A stretch of 64,000 nt of DNA. Source: an uncultured Planctomycetaceae bacterium. Lineage in GTDB: Bacteria; Planctomycetota; Planctomycetia; Planctomycetales; Planctomycetaceae. Below are positions 30,243 to 38,747 of this stretch, piece after piece. The DNA lies in the NCBI GenBank assembly GCA_903871805.1, contig CAIQIE010000319.1, positions 1-64,000 on the forward strand. Reading direction: 5' to 3'. The notes beneath the pieces were generated by a model. That model saw nothing but the letters and a program-made list of their open reading frames with translations. It searched no databases and was not told the DNA's origin. Both the position numbers and the translations under genes were made by a program. Position 1 is the first letter of the stretch. The number at the start of each line of letters is the position of its first letter.

Positions 30243-31613
30243 GTGTCTGCGACCAGGAATCGACCAACGGATACCGTTGCTTCCGGGGCCACATCGACCC
30301 GGCGAAAAAATGCTTCGTCCACCTGGTCCGGCATGGCCTGGGGCCTGGGTGTCACCGTTCTTTTTTATCTAATTGCGCCCTTTCCGGCGACACTGTTCAG
30401 TGGTGGCCCGGAATTCTATCAGCGTTACTTCTGCGGGCATCCACTGGAATATATCACGTCGGCTATCTTTTTCATCGGGATGGCCATCCTCTGGAAGAAA
30501 TTTCGGTGCCTGCCCACCGAGCGCCGGGCCATCGAAGAGGCGCTGAGAATTTCTGAGGACAATCGATGGTCACAACTGGAGACAGAGGCCAGTGAGGTCG
30601 CTGCAACGATGGAATCATGGCTGCAGGCGTCTTCTATCCGCAACGTGCGAGAGACGGTGATCGGGCAACGCTTCAACGACGTGGTGCATCATGTGACACG
30701 CCGACCGGATTCACCGCTGGACGATCACCTGAAGTATCTGGCGGACCTTGCTGTTGATCGACTGACGCAAAGCTTTCAACTGGTTCGCACGGTGACATGG
30801 GCCGTTCCGATCATGGGATTCCTTGGCACTGTCATTGGGATCACCATGGCCATTGCCAATGTGACCCCGGAGCAACTGGACTCTTCACTTCCCGAGGTCA
30901 CCTCTGGTCTTGCCGTCGCGTTTGACACAACCGCGCAGGCCCTTGGCATGTCGATGATTCTGGTTTTCGGCACATTTCTGGTGGAGCGCAGTGAACAGTC
31001 GGTTCTGAACGAGACAGAACAATTCGGTATCGACACTCTGCTTCCATGTTTTGACAAGGGCGGATCTTCCAGCATTACCTCTGGCGATACGGCCGTCGCC
31101 CAATGGACGGCAGAGATGCTGGCTCAGCAGTCTGAATTCTGGAATGCCCAGTTTGCATCACTGCAGACGGACTGGCAGGCCACACTGAATCGCCAGACAG
31201 CGACACTGGCACAAACGCTGACCAGTGAAACCGAAGCAACGCTGAATGCCCACCGGGACAGTCTGGGAATGGCTCGCGATCATTATGCGGTGGCCTTGCA
31301 GCAAAGTTCTGAGGCCATTGCTCAGCAGTTTCAGGCGGCGATCTCCACGTTTGTGCAGCGAGTTGACGCATGGCAGTCAGCGATGCAGACAACGAGTGTC
31401 TCGGCGGCAGGTCAGGCAGAAGAGCTGCATCGCCTTGGACGTACCCTGCTGCAGATGACGGAATCTGAAGAGCGTCTGATTCATCTGCAGGAACAGCTGA
31501 ACCAGAACCTGCAGACTCTCAGAGTCGTGGAAACACTGGAACAGACAGTCAACAGTCTGAACGCGGCCGTAGCTGTGCTGACAGCCAAGACACACCTTCG
31601 GGCCGTCGCTTGA
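30243..31613 (+). CDS. MotA/TolQ/ExbB-like proton-channel protein with coiled-coil tail
   Basis: I chose GTG 30243 (AGGA 8 nt upstream), giving 456 residues. Two helices come first (GLGVTVLFYLIAPF; ITSAIFFIGMAIL), then a helical cytoplasmic part. The conserved ExbB pair follows: VPIMGFLGTVIGITMAIA and SGLAVAFDTTAQALGMSMILVFG, carrying the Thr residues that line the proton path. The last 180 or so residues are a Gln/Ala-rich coiled coil rather than the short ExbB end. Related proteins form the pentameric stator of 5:2 ion-driven motors. Two ExbD-like genes follow on the same strand. The job of this motor is unknown; the long tail recalls ZorA of the Zorya system, but no Zorya partner is present. 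Confidence 0.85.
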   Translation: MSATRNRPTDTVASGATSTRRKNASSTWSGMAWGLGVTVLFYLIAPFPATLFSGGPEFYQRYFCGHPLEYITSAIFFIGMAILWKKFRCLPTERRAIEEALRISEDNRWSQLETEASEVAATMESWLQASSIRNVRETVIGQRFNDVVHHVTRRPDSPLDDHLKYLADLAVDRLTQSFQLVRTVTWAVPIMGFLGTVIGITMAIANVTPEQLDSSLPEVTSGLAVAFDTTAQALGMSMILVFGTFLVERSEQSVLNETEQFGIDTLLPCFDKGGSSSITSGDTAVAQWTAEMLAQQSEFWNAQFASLQTDWQATLNRQTATLAQTLTSETEATLNAHRDSLGMARDHYAVALQQSSEAIAQQFQAAISTFVQRVDAWQSAMQTTSVSAAGQAEELHRLGRTLLQMTESEERLIHLQEQLNQNLQTLRVVETLEQTVNSLNAAVAVLTAKTHLRAVA

Positions 31614-31806
31614 TTGCGGAACGGTCTCCGGGGCGCCTCCAGTCCGGGGTCGATACGGAGATCGGACTTTTCAGATCTCAGGATGACGGAAAACAGATCT
31701 ATCACTAACAGACTTCTCTGAACAACAGAATCTCCGGGTGTCGTGTGTAACAGAACGTCTCGGAGTACTGTTTGAGAAGCGTGTTTCAGGGTGACGAAAG
31801 AGTTTC

Positions 31807-34134
31807 ATGGCTCGGCGACAGCATCAAAATTCTGTTTCGCTGTTTCCATTTCTCGCAGTGCTTGTCTGCGCGATGGGGTCACTGATTCTGTTGTTGCTGG
31901 TGATGACTCGAAAAATCCGTCATGACCAGATGGCAGAGCCCAATGAGCAGGCTGCTGTCGTTTCCATTGCAGCAGACGTAGCAGCAACTCGGCAGCGTGA
32001 ACTGGTGTCGCTGGAAGCGGACGTCAACTCGCTTCAGGCGAGCCTGAGGACATTGCGGGAACGAGTTCAGGCACTTGAAAACGAGGTGCTTCAGCACCGC
32101 AATGCGCTGGCTGCAAAGCAGGCGGAGCTTTCCGGGCTTCGGGCAGAATTGAAGACCGCGGAAACAGCGGCTGGAGCTGACCCGCAGGGCCTTGAACAGG
32201 AGCTGAAAACACTGCGTGAACAGGAGACTCGCCTGCTGACTGAGCTTTCCGAGACAGAGCGAGCCCTGCTGGAGAAACGAGACCAGCTGGCTCGTGCGGA
32301 AGACGCGGCGAAGGAAGCTGAGATTCTGCTTTACGAAAAATCCTCTGCGCTGGTCACCCTGCGTGCGCAGGTCAAAAAAGCCGAAGATGCAGCGCTGGCA
32401 TCGACCGGCACCGAGACACTGCTGGAGTTTTCCAATTCGACGGGTTCCTCACGAACGCCAATCGTGATTGACGTCACCGCCAGGGGGTTTGAAGTCCTTC
32501 CCAATGGCGTCGGTATCACCATGGCAGACATGGAGAGCTTCCCGGTTCGCGACAATCCCCTGCTGTCGGCCATCCTGTCGACCCACAGACATCGCAGCGG
32601 CCGTTCGGTGACCGACGAGCCCTATGTGTTGTTGCTGGTTCGTCCCGGCGGCAGCCTGCCATTTTATGGAGCTCAGAGGATTTTGACGGAAGCAGGAATT
32701 CACTATGGCTATGAACTGCTGCTGCCGGAACGCACCGTGGTGGCCGGTGAACCGGATTTGACAGAGCCGCCGGTGGTCCGAGTCGCCATGCAGGAGGCTT
32801 TTCGGCGGCGTGAGAATCTGTATGCGAAGTTGTTTGCGATCACGCAGCAGGAGCGGGAAAGACTGGGTAGCGGAACTTCCGGTGAAACATCCGAAGACCA
32901 CCCGCAGAATCGAAAATTATCTATCCGACCAGACGGTCGTGTGATTGAGGAAACACCGAAAGCCCGTCGCCGACTGGAAGGCCGGTTTTACGCCGGTGGA
33001 GTGGCCCCTCCATCATCGTTTTTTGAAAATCGGGCAGAGTCTCATGCGGCCGGGGCACCGCGAGGACGCATGAATGGGGCGGATGCCGAAAGGCTTGCGG
33101 AGGAGTTTGCTGAACGGTACGCCCGACAGCGCGAGATTGCAGAAGCCACAGAAATTGCTGGCAGATCTCCGGGGACTTCACGTCCGGACGCCAGACAACC
33201 AGGTCAGAAATCTGGCGATCCCGGCGTCTCGGTTGCAACTGAAAATGTTCCGGCCCCGGTGATTCGCAGTGATGCCGAGAAACGATTTGCGGATGCGATG
33301 TTTGGTGGCGATGGTACTCTGCAGGGAAGCAGGCTGATCGGGCGCCGAAGTGATGCATTTTCTGCAAGCCCCGCCAGTGGGGCTGGTACAAAAGTCGGAT
33401 CCGCGACAGGTTCCGCATCGCCGTCCGCAACCTTTGATCAACTGCTCTCCGAGTCACCATCGGCAAGTTCCACATCGCGACCAGCTGCGGGCCCCGGGAG
33501 CAAAACGACTCCGCCGGGTGCGGAGAATACTTCCGGTCTGCCTGCGATCCCGGCAGTAACCGCTTCAAAGTCGGCAACGTCCGAAACGGATGCTCCTCCG
33601 TGGTATCATTCTTCCAAGCCTTCAGAGTCACCGCAGGACGCGGGCAGCCGCATCCCTGGTGTTGGCAAAGGCGGGCGTGGAGATGCGGCGACTGGTTCCG
33701 GTAAAGGCTCAAAGGATTACTCCCAGGTGGACCGCGATACGATGCAGCGACTGGGTACGGCCGCCCGGGGCGGTTCCAGCCTTGCAATCCCCGTGGGCAT
33801 CGTGGTCTTTCTTGATGATCAGCACGTAACAGTGGCTCAGCAGCCCGCCGTGAGAATTGGCGATGAGCAGAAGGATTTCGTGGAAGCTGAACTGCTGAGG
33901 GGAATTAATTCCGAGCTGGTGGATGCACGCAAGTCACCGGCCGATGAACTGATGCCCATTGTGCGTTTTGTGGTCAGCCCGGGCGGAGAGAAGTGGCGGG
34001 TACCGCTGGCAGCCTCTCTGAGACGATCGGGAATTCATTCTGTGACACTTTATGACGTGACACCGTACATGCTTCCCCAGGATGACACCGGCTATGCACA
34101 TCTGAACACAGAAGCTTCGGAGGTGGCGCCATGA
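31807..34134 (+). CDS. ExbD/TolR-like protein lacking the membrane Asp, coiled coil
   Basis: The 775-residue protein has one N-terminal helix, SLFPFLAVLVCAMGSLILLL. It matches the ExbD consensus (TPFIDVxxxLLI) except that Ala17 stands where ExbD, TolR and MotB have the proton-binding Asp. Residues of about 50-200 form a long coiled coil (heptads of Leu with Glu/Arg). Next comes a folded domain (about 215-350) and then a long low-complexity stretch rich in Ser, Ala, Gly and Pro (about 370-640). A conserved C-terminal domain begins IPVGIVVFLDDQHVTV. Its stop overlaps the ATG of the next ExbD-like gene by 4 bp. It should be anchored in the inner membrane with its body outside the cytoplasm. Confidence 0.8.
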   Translation: MARRQHQNSVSLFPFLAVLVCAMGSLILLLLVMTRKIRHDQMAEPNEQAAVVSIAADVAATRQRELVSLEADVNSLQASLRTLRERVQALENEVLQHRNALAAKQAELSGLRAELKTAETAAGADPQGLEQELKTLREQETRLLTELSETERALLEKRDQLARAEDAAKEAEILLYEKSSALVTLRAQVKKAEDAALASTGTETLLEFSNSTGSSRTPIVIDVTARGFEVLPNGVGITMADMESFPVRDNPLLSAILSTHRHRSGRSVTDEPYVLLLVRPGGSLPFYGAQRILTEAGIHYGYELLLPERTVVAGEPDLTEPPVVRVAMQEAFRRRENLYAKLFAITQQERERLGSGTSGETSEDHPQNRKLSIRPDGRVIEETPKARRRLEGRFYAGGVAPPSSFFENRAESHAAGAPRGRMNGADAERLAEEFAERYARQREIAEATEIAGRSPGTSRPDARQPGQKSGDPGVSVATENVPAPVIRSDAEKRFADAMFGGDGTLQGSRLIGRRSDAFSASPASGAGTKVGSATGSASPSATFDQLLSESPSASSTSRPAAGPGSKTTPPGAENTSGLPAIPAVTASKSATSETDAPPWYHSSKPSESPQDAGSRIPGVGKGGRGDAATGSGKGSKDYSQVDRDTMQRLGTAARGGSSLAIPVGIVVFLDDQHVTVAQQPAVRIGDEQKDFVEAELLRGINSELVDARKSPADELMPIVRFVVSPGGEKWRVPLAASLRRSGIHSVTLYDVTPYMLPQDDTGYAHLNTEASEVAP

Positions 34135-35294
34135 GCCGACGCACACAACGACCGGAACTGGAATTCGGGTCAGATTCTTTTCTGGATGTGGTTTGCAACA
34201 TTGTGGGGATTCTGATCATTCTGATTGTCGTCGTGGGAGTACGACTGCAGCGACAGCCCCCCGCTGCAGAAACAGCTGCGCCAGAGCAGGTGGCCGAGAC
34301 AGACAGGTTGAGCAGTGAACACGCAGCGGCTCTGCAGCGATCCCAAACTACTCAGCAGGATCTTGAGCAGCAACGGGGCCACCTTGATTCTGACGAAAAA
34401 CGACTGACGAGCGACGTTGAGGCGGCCTTGCAGCAAAACGGGATGCTGGACCAGCAGTTAACAGAGGCTCGCAGTCGCATCGATGCTCAAAAACTGGAAC
34501 TGGCCGGAAAAGATCGTCGCACCAGGAAACTGGAGGGCGAACGGAATGCGGCAGCCGCCAGAGTTGCTTCCCTGAAAAGTGCCATTGGAAAAAACGGGAA
34601 ACAAGTGAGCGACCTGGAGACCGCACTGCGGCGTACCAGCGAGACTGAGGCAGCAACGACCGGGAAGATTCGTACCGCGGTAGTGGAAACACAAAAGCTC
34701 GGTGACGTGCTGGAGGCTGCAGTGCAGAAATCACAGCCGGCGGATCGACTGCAGCATCGGCTGTCGCCGGTCACTCGCCCGGTGGAATCTGACGAGCATC
34801 ATTTTCGGATTGACCGGGGCTACGTCAGCGAAATTCCACTGGACGAACTGCTGCAACGACTGAAGGCTCAGGTGATGGCACGGCAGTCGACGATCATGCG
34901 ATTCAATCAGTTTGAAGGCAGCGTGGGACCGGTAGGCGGCTATTCGATGAAGTATACCGTCGAAAAAGACGGTCCATCCGCTCTGGAATCGCTGCAGACG
35001 GGGGACGGTCGCGTCCGCGTCAATGTGTCTCGCTGGGAAATGATTGCCGAAGAGTCCCTGTTGCAGGAAAGTACAGAAGAAGCGGTTCGTCCGGGCTCCC
35101 GGTTTCGTCAGCAGCTGGAGACGTACCCTCCGGATTCGGTGATTACCATCTGGATTTACGAGAATTCGTTTTCGGGATTCCCTGGAATCCGCGAGCTGGC
35201 ACATGGTCTGCAGTTGCGAATTGCAGCCCGCCCTCTGCCTGACGGTACACCGATTATCGGATCACCGAACGGAAGTAAATCGACGGCGCAGTAA
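34131..35294 (+). CDS. ExbD/TolR-like protein keeping the membrane Asp, coiled coil
   Basis: The 387-residue protein has an N-terminal helix DSFLDVVCNIVGILIILIVV in which Asp19 takes the place of the ExbD/TolR/MotB proton-binding residue. A coiled coil of about 150 residues follows, then a C-terminal domain (about 215-375) with RGYVSEIPLDELLQRL and FSGFPGIRELAHGLQL. It overlaps the preceding Ala-type subunit by 4 bp, so the two are made in balance. Together with the ExbB-like protein they could form a motor with a mixed ExbD dimer. What the motor drives is unknown. The coiled coils suggest that force or a signal is carried across the periplasm. Confidence 0.82.
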   Translation: MSRRTQRPELEFGSDSFLDVVCNIVGILIILIVVVGVRLQRQPPAAETAAPEQVAETDRLSSEHAAALQRSQTTQQDLEQQRGHLDSDEKRLTSDVEAALQQNGMLDQQLTEARSRIDAQKLELAGKDRRTRKLEGERNAAAARVASLKSAIGKNGKQVSDLETALRRTSETEAATTGKIRTAVVETQKLGDVLEAAVQKSQPADRLQHRLSPVTRPVESDEHHFRIDRGYVSEIPLDELLQRLKAQVMARQSTIMRFNQFEGSVGPVGGYSMKYTVEKDGPSALESLQTGDGRVRVNVSRWEMIAEESLLQESTEEAVRPGSRFRQQLETYPPDSVITIWIYENSFSGFPGIRELAHGLQLRIAARPLPDGTPIIGSPNGSKSTAQ

Positions 35295-36230
35295 GCGAGT
35301 GAAACCAAAAATCGAGATCGAGACCGTGTCGGCAAACTCAACCGGTGTCACGGTGCCGGTTGTGCGGTCCGAAAGCCCTGCAGAATGATGAGATCGCGAT
35401 GAACGCACCGCTGTTCGTTCAGGACACTCTGGAGGTACCGACGTTACGACGGATGCCGAGGTGAATGTCTATTTTGTCGCAGCCAGTCTCCGTTACTGCG
35501 GGACACAGCATCCTGGTTGTCAACGGTACGACGGGTTTAGCGACTGGCAAGGCTCGCCCTCGCGGGATAAAACCTGTCTGTAACACATCCGCAGAGTGAA
35601 CCGCGATTGTACGGTCAGTAATGCAGTTTGAGAGTGGCAATCCGGCAGGAATCATCCTTCTGGATGCGAATTTATAGCATTCCGGGGACGGTTTCTGGTA
35701 GTTGCGAGTGTTGACCATCGGCTATTCCCTGTGTCCCGTCCTGAGAAGACACGAGAGGCTGATCCCGGGATTGCGAAGTGTTCTGTGTCCGGGGCCGTGT
35801 AGCGTGGACATTGGGGGCTGTCAGTGGGGTAGGCTGGTGAACGTGGCGGAGTTTCCCTGATTTCCCAGGCTGGAAGAGTTTATTCTGTAAGGATGGCAGG
35901 GCGAGAATCGCAACGTCAGGCACGGGGTCAAGGGAAAGGGCGCAGACCGTGACTGCTCACAGTTGCTGTGGACTCGCTCGGCGGGAACTGCTGTGGCGAA
36001 TTGATGTGGCTTTATCGGACCGGCGCTGACGGCAGGCGGTATCACCGAGTTTCGCAATTCTGTGGCGGCGAAAGTGGTACACATTAGCCCAAAGGCCAGA
36101 AGCGTCATCTTACTTTATATTACTTTATATGTATGGCGGTCCCGGTCAGGTTGACACATCTGATTACAAGCCCTCTATTGTCATCGCGACGAAATTGCAA
36201 AGAGTGTTGGCCACAGTACCTACGGGGACT
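35295..36230. other. Long gap between convergent modules
   Basis: 936 bp separate the convergent ExbB/ExbD-like operon and the ATPase pair. I see no gene with a domain; a 29-codon frame at 35299-35388 and a few 80-100-codon frames on the minus strand look random. A 10-bp direct repeat (TACTTTATAT, twice, 36111-36130) makes a local AT-rich spot. It could be decayed coding sequence or an insertion site. Confidence 0.5.
36111..36130. repeat. 10-bp tandem repeat, AT-rich
   Basis: TACTTTATAT occurs twice without a gap, about 100 bp from the 3' end of the ATPase operon. Confidence 0.8.
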
Positions 36231-38747
36231 TCAGGCAGGCTTTCCCAGAGATTTCCGGAGCAGCGGATAGATCAGGGTTCGAACTTCCAGGGGCAGCCGA
36301 AAGAGTGGTCGGTCAGAGGGGGACTTCATTAAAAGCACATCCGTCGCAGCGTTCAGGCATCGGATGGGCATTACCAGTTCGGGACAGCCGGCCGCGACAG
36401 CTTGCCAGACGTCTCTCCAGAGTTTCAGCTGGGCGTGTGAATAGATGTCGCCGTCCAGAAGTTCAATAGATTCCACGAGGGCCCTGCCCAGTTTAGAGGC
36501 GGCGCCGAATTCGATAAAGAGTGGCGTAATCGCGGTGATATACTGAGACCATTCTCCATGCCCTTTTTTCAGAATTTGTTTAACGAGGCCGCCGGGGGCT
36601 CCATAGTGTTCCGTTTCCTTCAGTCTTCTTTCGAAGGCTGATCTGAGATCCTGAATGACGAGTCCGATATCAGCGACAGCCAGCAATGGTTCTGCAATGG
36701 CGAACGCTGCCATCGATTCAATGTCTGGCGGTAAGTTTCTCTGCCTGAGAATTGTTCGATAGGCTTCCAGAGCCCTGCGATGATCTCCGACGCTTAGAAG
36801 GGCGGACGCAATTCCGAGTAGCGCGAAGGCTTTGAGCGGGGCATTTTTGTCCGGGAGAACTGGATCAGCGGAATTGGCTGATGCCGTGTATCCAGTATCC
36901 AGCCCAGGATCTGAAACGGGGGCCTCGGCCACGGTCTCGGGATCGCCGACTTGCAGGATCGCGGAGAAGTCTGCTGCACTCTGTTCCGTCTGGCCCATTT
37001 TCAGAGAAATCAGGCCTCGTAACAGGCGGGCTCTTGTCTGCAAATCCGGGGCATCCACAGTCAACTGTATCAGCCGGGTGCAATCCTCAAGAGCCCGTGC
37101 GTGATCTCCGGCTTCAAGGTCGAGGTTGGCACGGGCGAACAGCGCCTGGGTTCTGATTTCAGTGGTCGCGAGGGAATTTTCAATAAGTGACGTATAGTCC
37201 TGCCGCGCCAGATCCGGCAGACCTTTTCCGCAGAAGGCATCTCCGCGCAGGAATGTCGCGACGGTTCTGTAGCGATCCGAGGTTTCCGATGCCGATAGCA
37301 ATTCATCCGTACATCGAACCGCAGTATCCCACTGATGATCAGCGATACTTACAAGTGCTTCGTACCAGAGTGCATCAGGGGGTGACGCAGAGCGAAGTTC
37401 TTCAATGAGTTCGATCGCCTGAGACGGTTGTCTTCCATCAATCTGCCTGGCGATTTCTTCGGCCAGTCGGCGTCTGATTTCCACATGAAATTCGTCATTC
37501 AGTTGCTGCGATGCGATGCGATAGCGATCTGCTTTGGTCAAATGGTATCCCGCGGGCTGCATGGTGACCTGCAGGTTGATCGGGGCAAACCAGACCTTTA
37601 GAAACCGGGCAATCAGTCGGAGTGGTTGTCCGTGATGACTGCAGCATTCGAGGCATAGTCGCAGGAGTGGTTCCGCCAATTCGTAGAAGGTTTCCTTGCC
37701 TCTTTTTGAGGAAAGCACGTACCGGAATTGTTTGAGGATGCCCAGTTGTTTGGAGCAACTGCCCTCCGCAATAAGCGTGTGTTCGCAGATCTCTTTGACA
37801 GACAAAGCCGCATCTGCATTTGACAGGCACTGAACGAGGCGTGCCTGCTGAGCTGACAGTTTTTGCATTCTTTCCTGAAAGAACGGTGTCAGTATTTCTC
37901 CCAGGCGTTCAAAAGAGCAGATCAGATCATCGAGAGAATCCCGCGTCAGATACTCGGACAACAGCACATACATCCGCTGGTTACCACCAGCCAGATGATG
38001 CAGTGCACGAACTCGATAGCGACCTGCAGGAGAATCGAGAAATGCCACCAGATCCATACGTCCCTGTTCGATGCTGATTCGTCTCAGCAATTCAAAGGCG
38101 GCATCCACAGACAGCGGCCCCAGATGTTCGATCTCGAAGAATCCAAAAAAAGCTTCGTCTCTGCTGGCCACACCATGAATAAGTTGCTGAGCTGTCGAGA
38201 GGGTAGCAAACCGGACTTGTTCCTGAAGAAACGCGCGCCAGTATTTCTGGCCGGAATCCTTCATTGCCGCAAATGTCCGATCCAGGTTTTCCATGACCAG
38301 CACCAGGTTTCTGTGCTGTAATTCTTCACAGATGCGATTGAGAATGGCGATCGCCGCATCATCATCATCAGCGAGCCCCTTCACATAGGATCGGTATTCC
38401 GTCTGAAATTCTGTGGGATACTGTTCTGCCAGACGGTCGGCAATTTCCAGCGCAAGATCCAATAGCCCCGTGATCTGCTGCTCCTCACCCAGCCAGGCAA
38501 CGCGCATGCAATCTGCAACTTCCGGTCGCTGCTGCAGCCGGTTCATTACGAGCGTTACAACGTGCGTTTTTCCGGAGCCGCGCGGGCCAACCAGCAGTAT
38601 GTGGTGCTTGTCGCCCGTGGTCATGCTTCGCACGAGTCGTTCTGTGATACGACGAACAAGACTTGCCCGCTGCACGGAGATACGTTCGAGCCGTTCGGGA
38701 TCTGTATTCCCCGGGGTAAACGCGGATATCAGGACGCGATCGATCAT
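36231..38747 (-). CDS. STAND/ORC-type ATPase with winged helix and TPR tail
   Basis: Start ATG 38747 overlaps the stop of the partner ATPase gene by 4 bp; the product is 838 residues. The NTPase domain has Walker A GPRGSGKT at about residues 54-61 and a Walker B-like VLVMENLD at about 149-156, with the LASRDEAFF-like sensor region ending in GPLSVDAAFELLRR. A winged-helix segment (ALSVKEICEHTLI...SKQLGILKQFRYVL) follows near 310-370. Then come helical repeats of TPR type (TRALFARANLDLEAGDHARALEDCTRLI and similar) to about residue 760. NTPase, wHTH and superhelical repeats are the order of STAND sensors and of ORC/Cdc6-like ATPases. No effector domain is visible. No known system is recognised. 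Confidence 0.75.
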   Translation of the reverse strand: MIDRVLISAFTPGNTDPERLERISVQRASLVRRITERLVRSMTTGDKHHILLVGPRGSGKTHVVTLVMNRLQQRPEVADCMRVAWLGEEQQITGLLDLALEIADRLAEQYPTEFQTEYRSYVKGLADDDDAAIAILNRICEELQHRNLVLVMENLDRTFAAMKDSGQKYWRAFLQEQVRFATLSTAQQLIHGVASRDEAFFGFFEIEHLGPLSVDAAFELLRRISIEQGRMDLVAFLDSPAGRYRVRALHHLAGGNQRMYVLLSEYLTRDSLDDLICSFERLGEILTPFFQERMQKLSAQQARLVQCLSNADAALSVKEICEHTLIAEGSCSKQLGILKQFRYVLSSKRGKETFYELAEPLLRLCLECCSHHGQPLRLIARFLKVWFAPINLQVTMQPAGYHLTKADRYRIASQQLNDEFHVEIRRRLAEEIARQIDGRQPSQAIELIEELRSASPPDALWYEALVSIADHQWDTAVRCTDELLSASETSDRYRTVATFLRGDAFCGKGLPDLARQDYTSLIENSLATTEIRTQALFARANLDLEAGDHARALEDCTRLIQLTVDAPDLQTRARLLRGLISLKMGQTEQSAADFSAILQVGDPETVAEAPVSDPGLDTGYTASANSADPVLPDKNAPLKAFALLGIASALLSVGDHRRALEAYRTILRQRNLPPDIESMAAFAIAEPLLAVADIGLVIQDLRSAFERRLKETEHYGAPGGLVKQILKKGHGEWSQYITAITPLFIEFGAASKLGRALVESIELLDGDIYSHAQLKLWRDVWQAVAAGCPELVMPIRCLNAATDVLLMKSPSDRPLFRLPLEVRTLIYPLLRKSLGKPA

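Noticed and set aside
32921-33787. Open frame of 288 codons antisense to the first ExbD-like gene
   Set aside because: It covers a low-complexity part of the sense gene, where shadow frames stay open easily.
35299-35388. A 29-codon frame just after the second ExbD-like gene
   Set aside because: No ribosome-binding site, no conserved feature, and it could not be told from random sequence.
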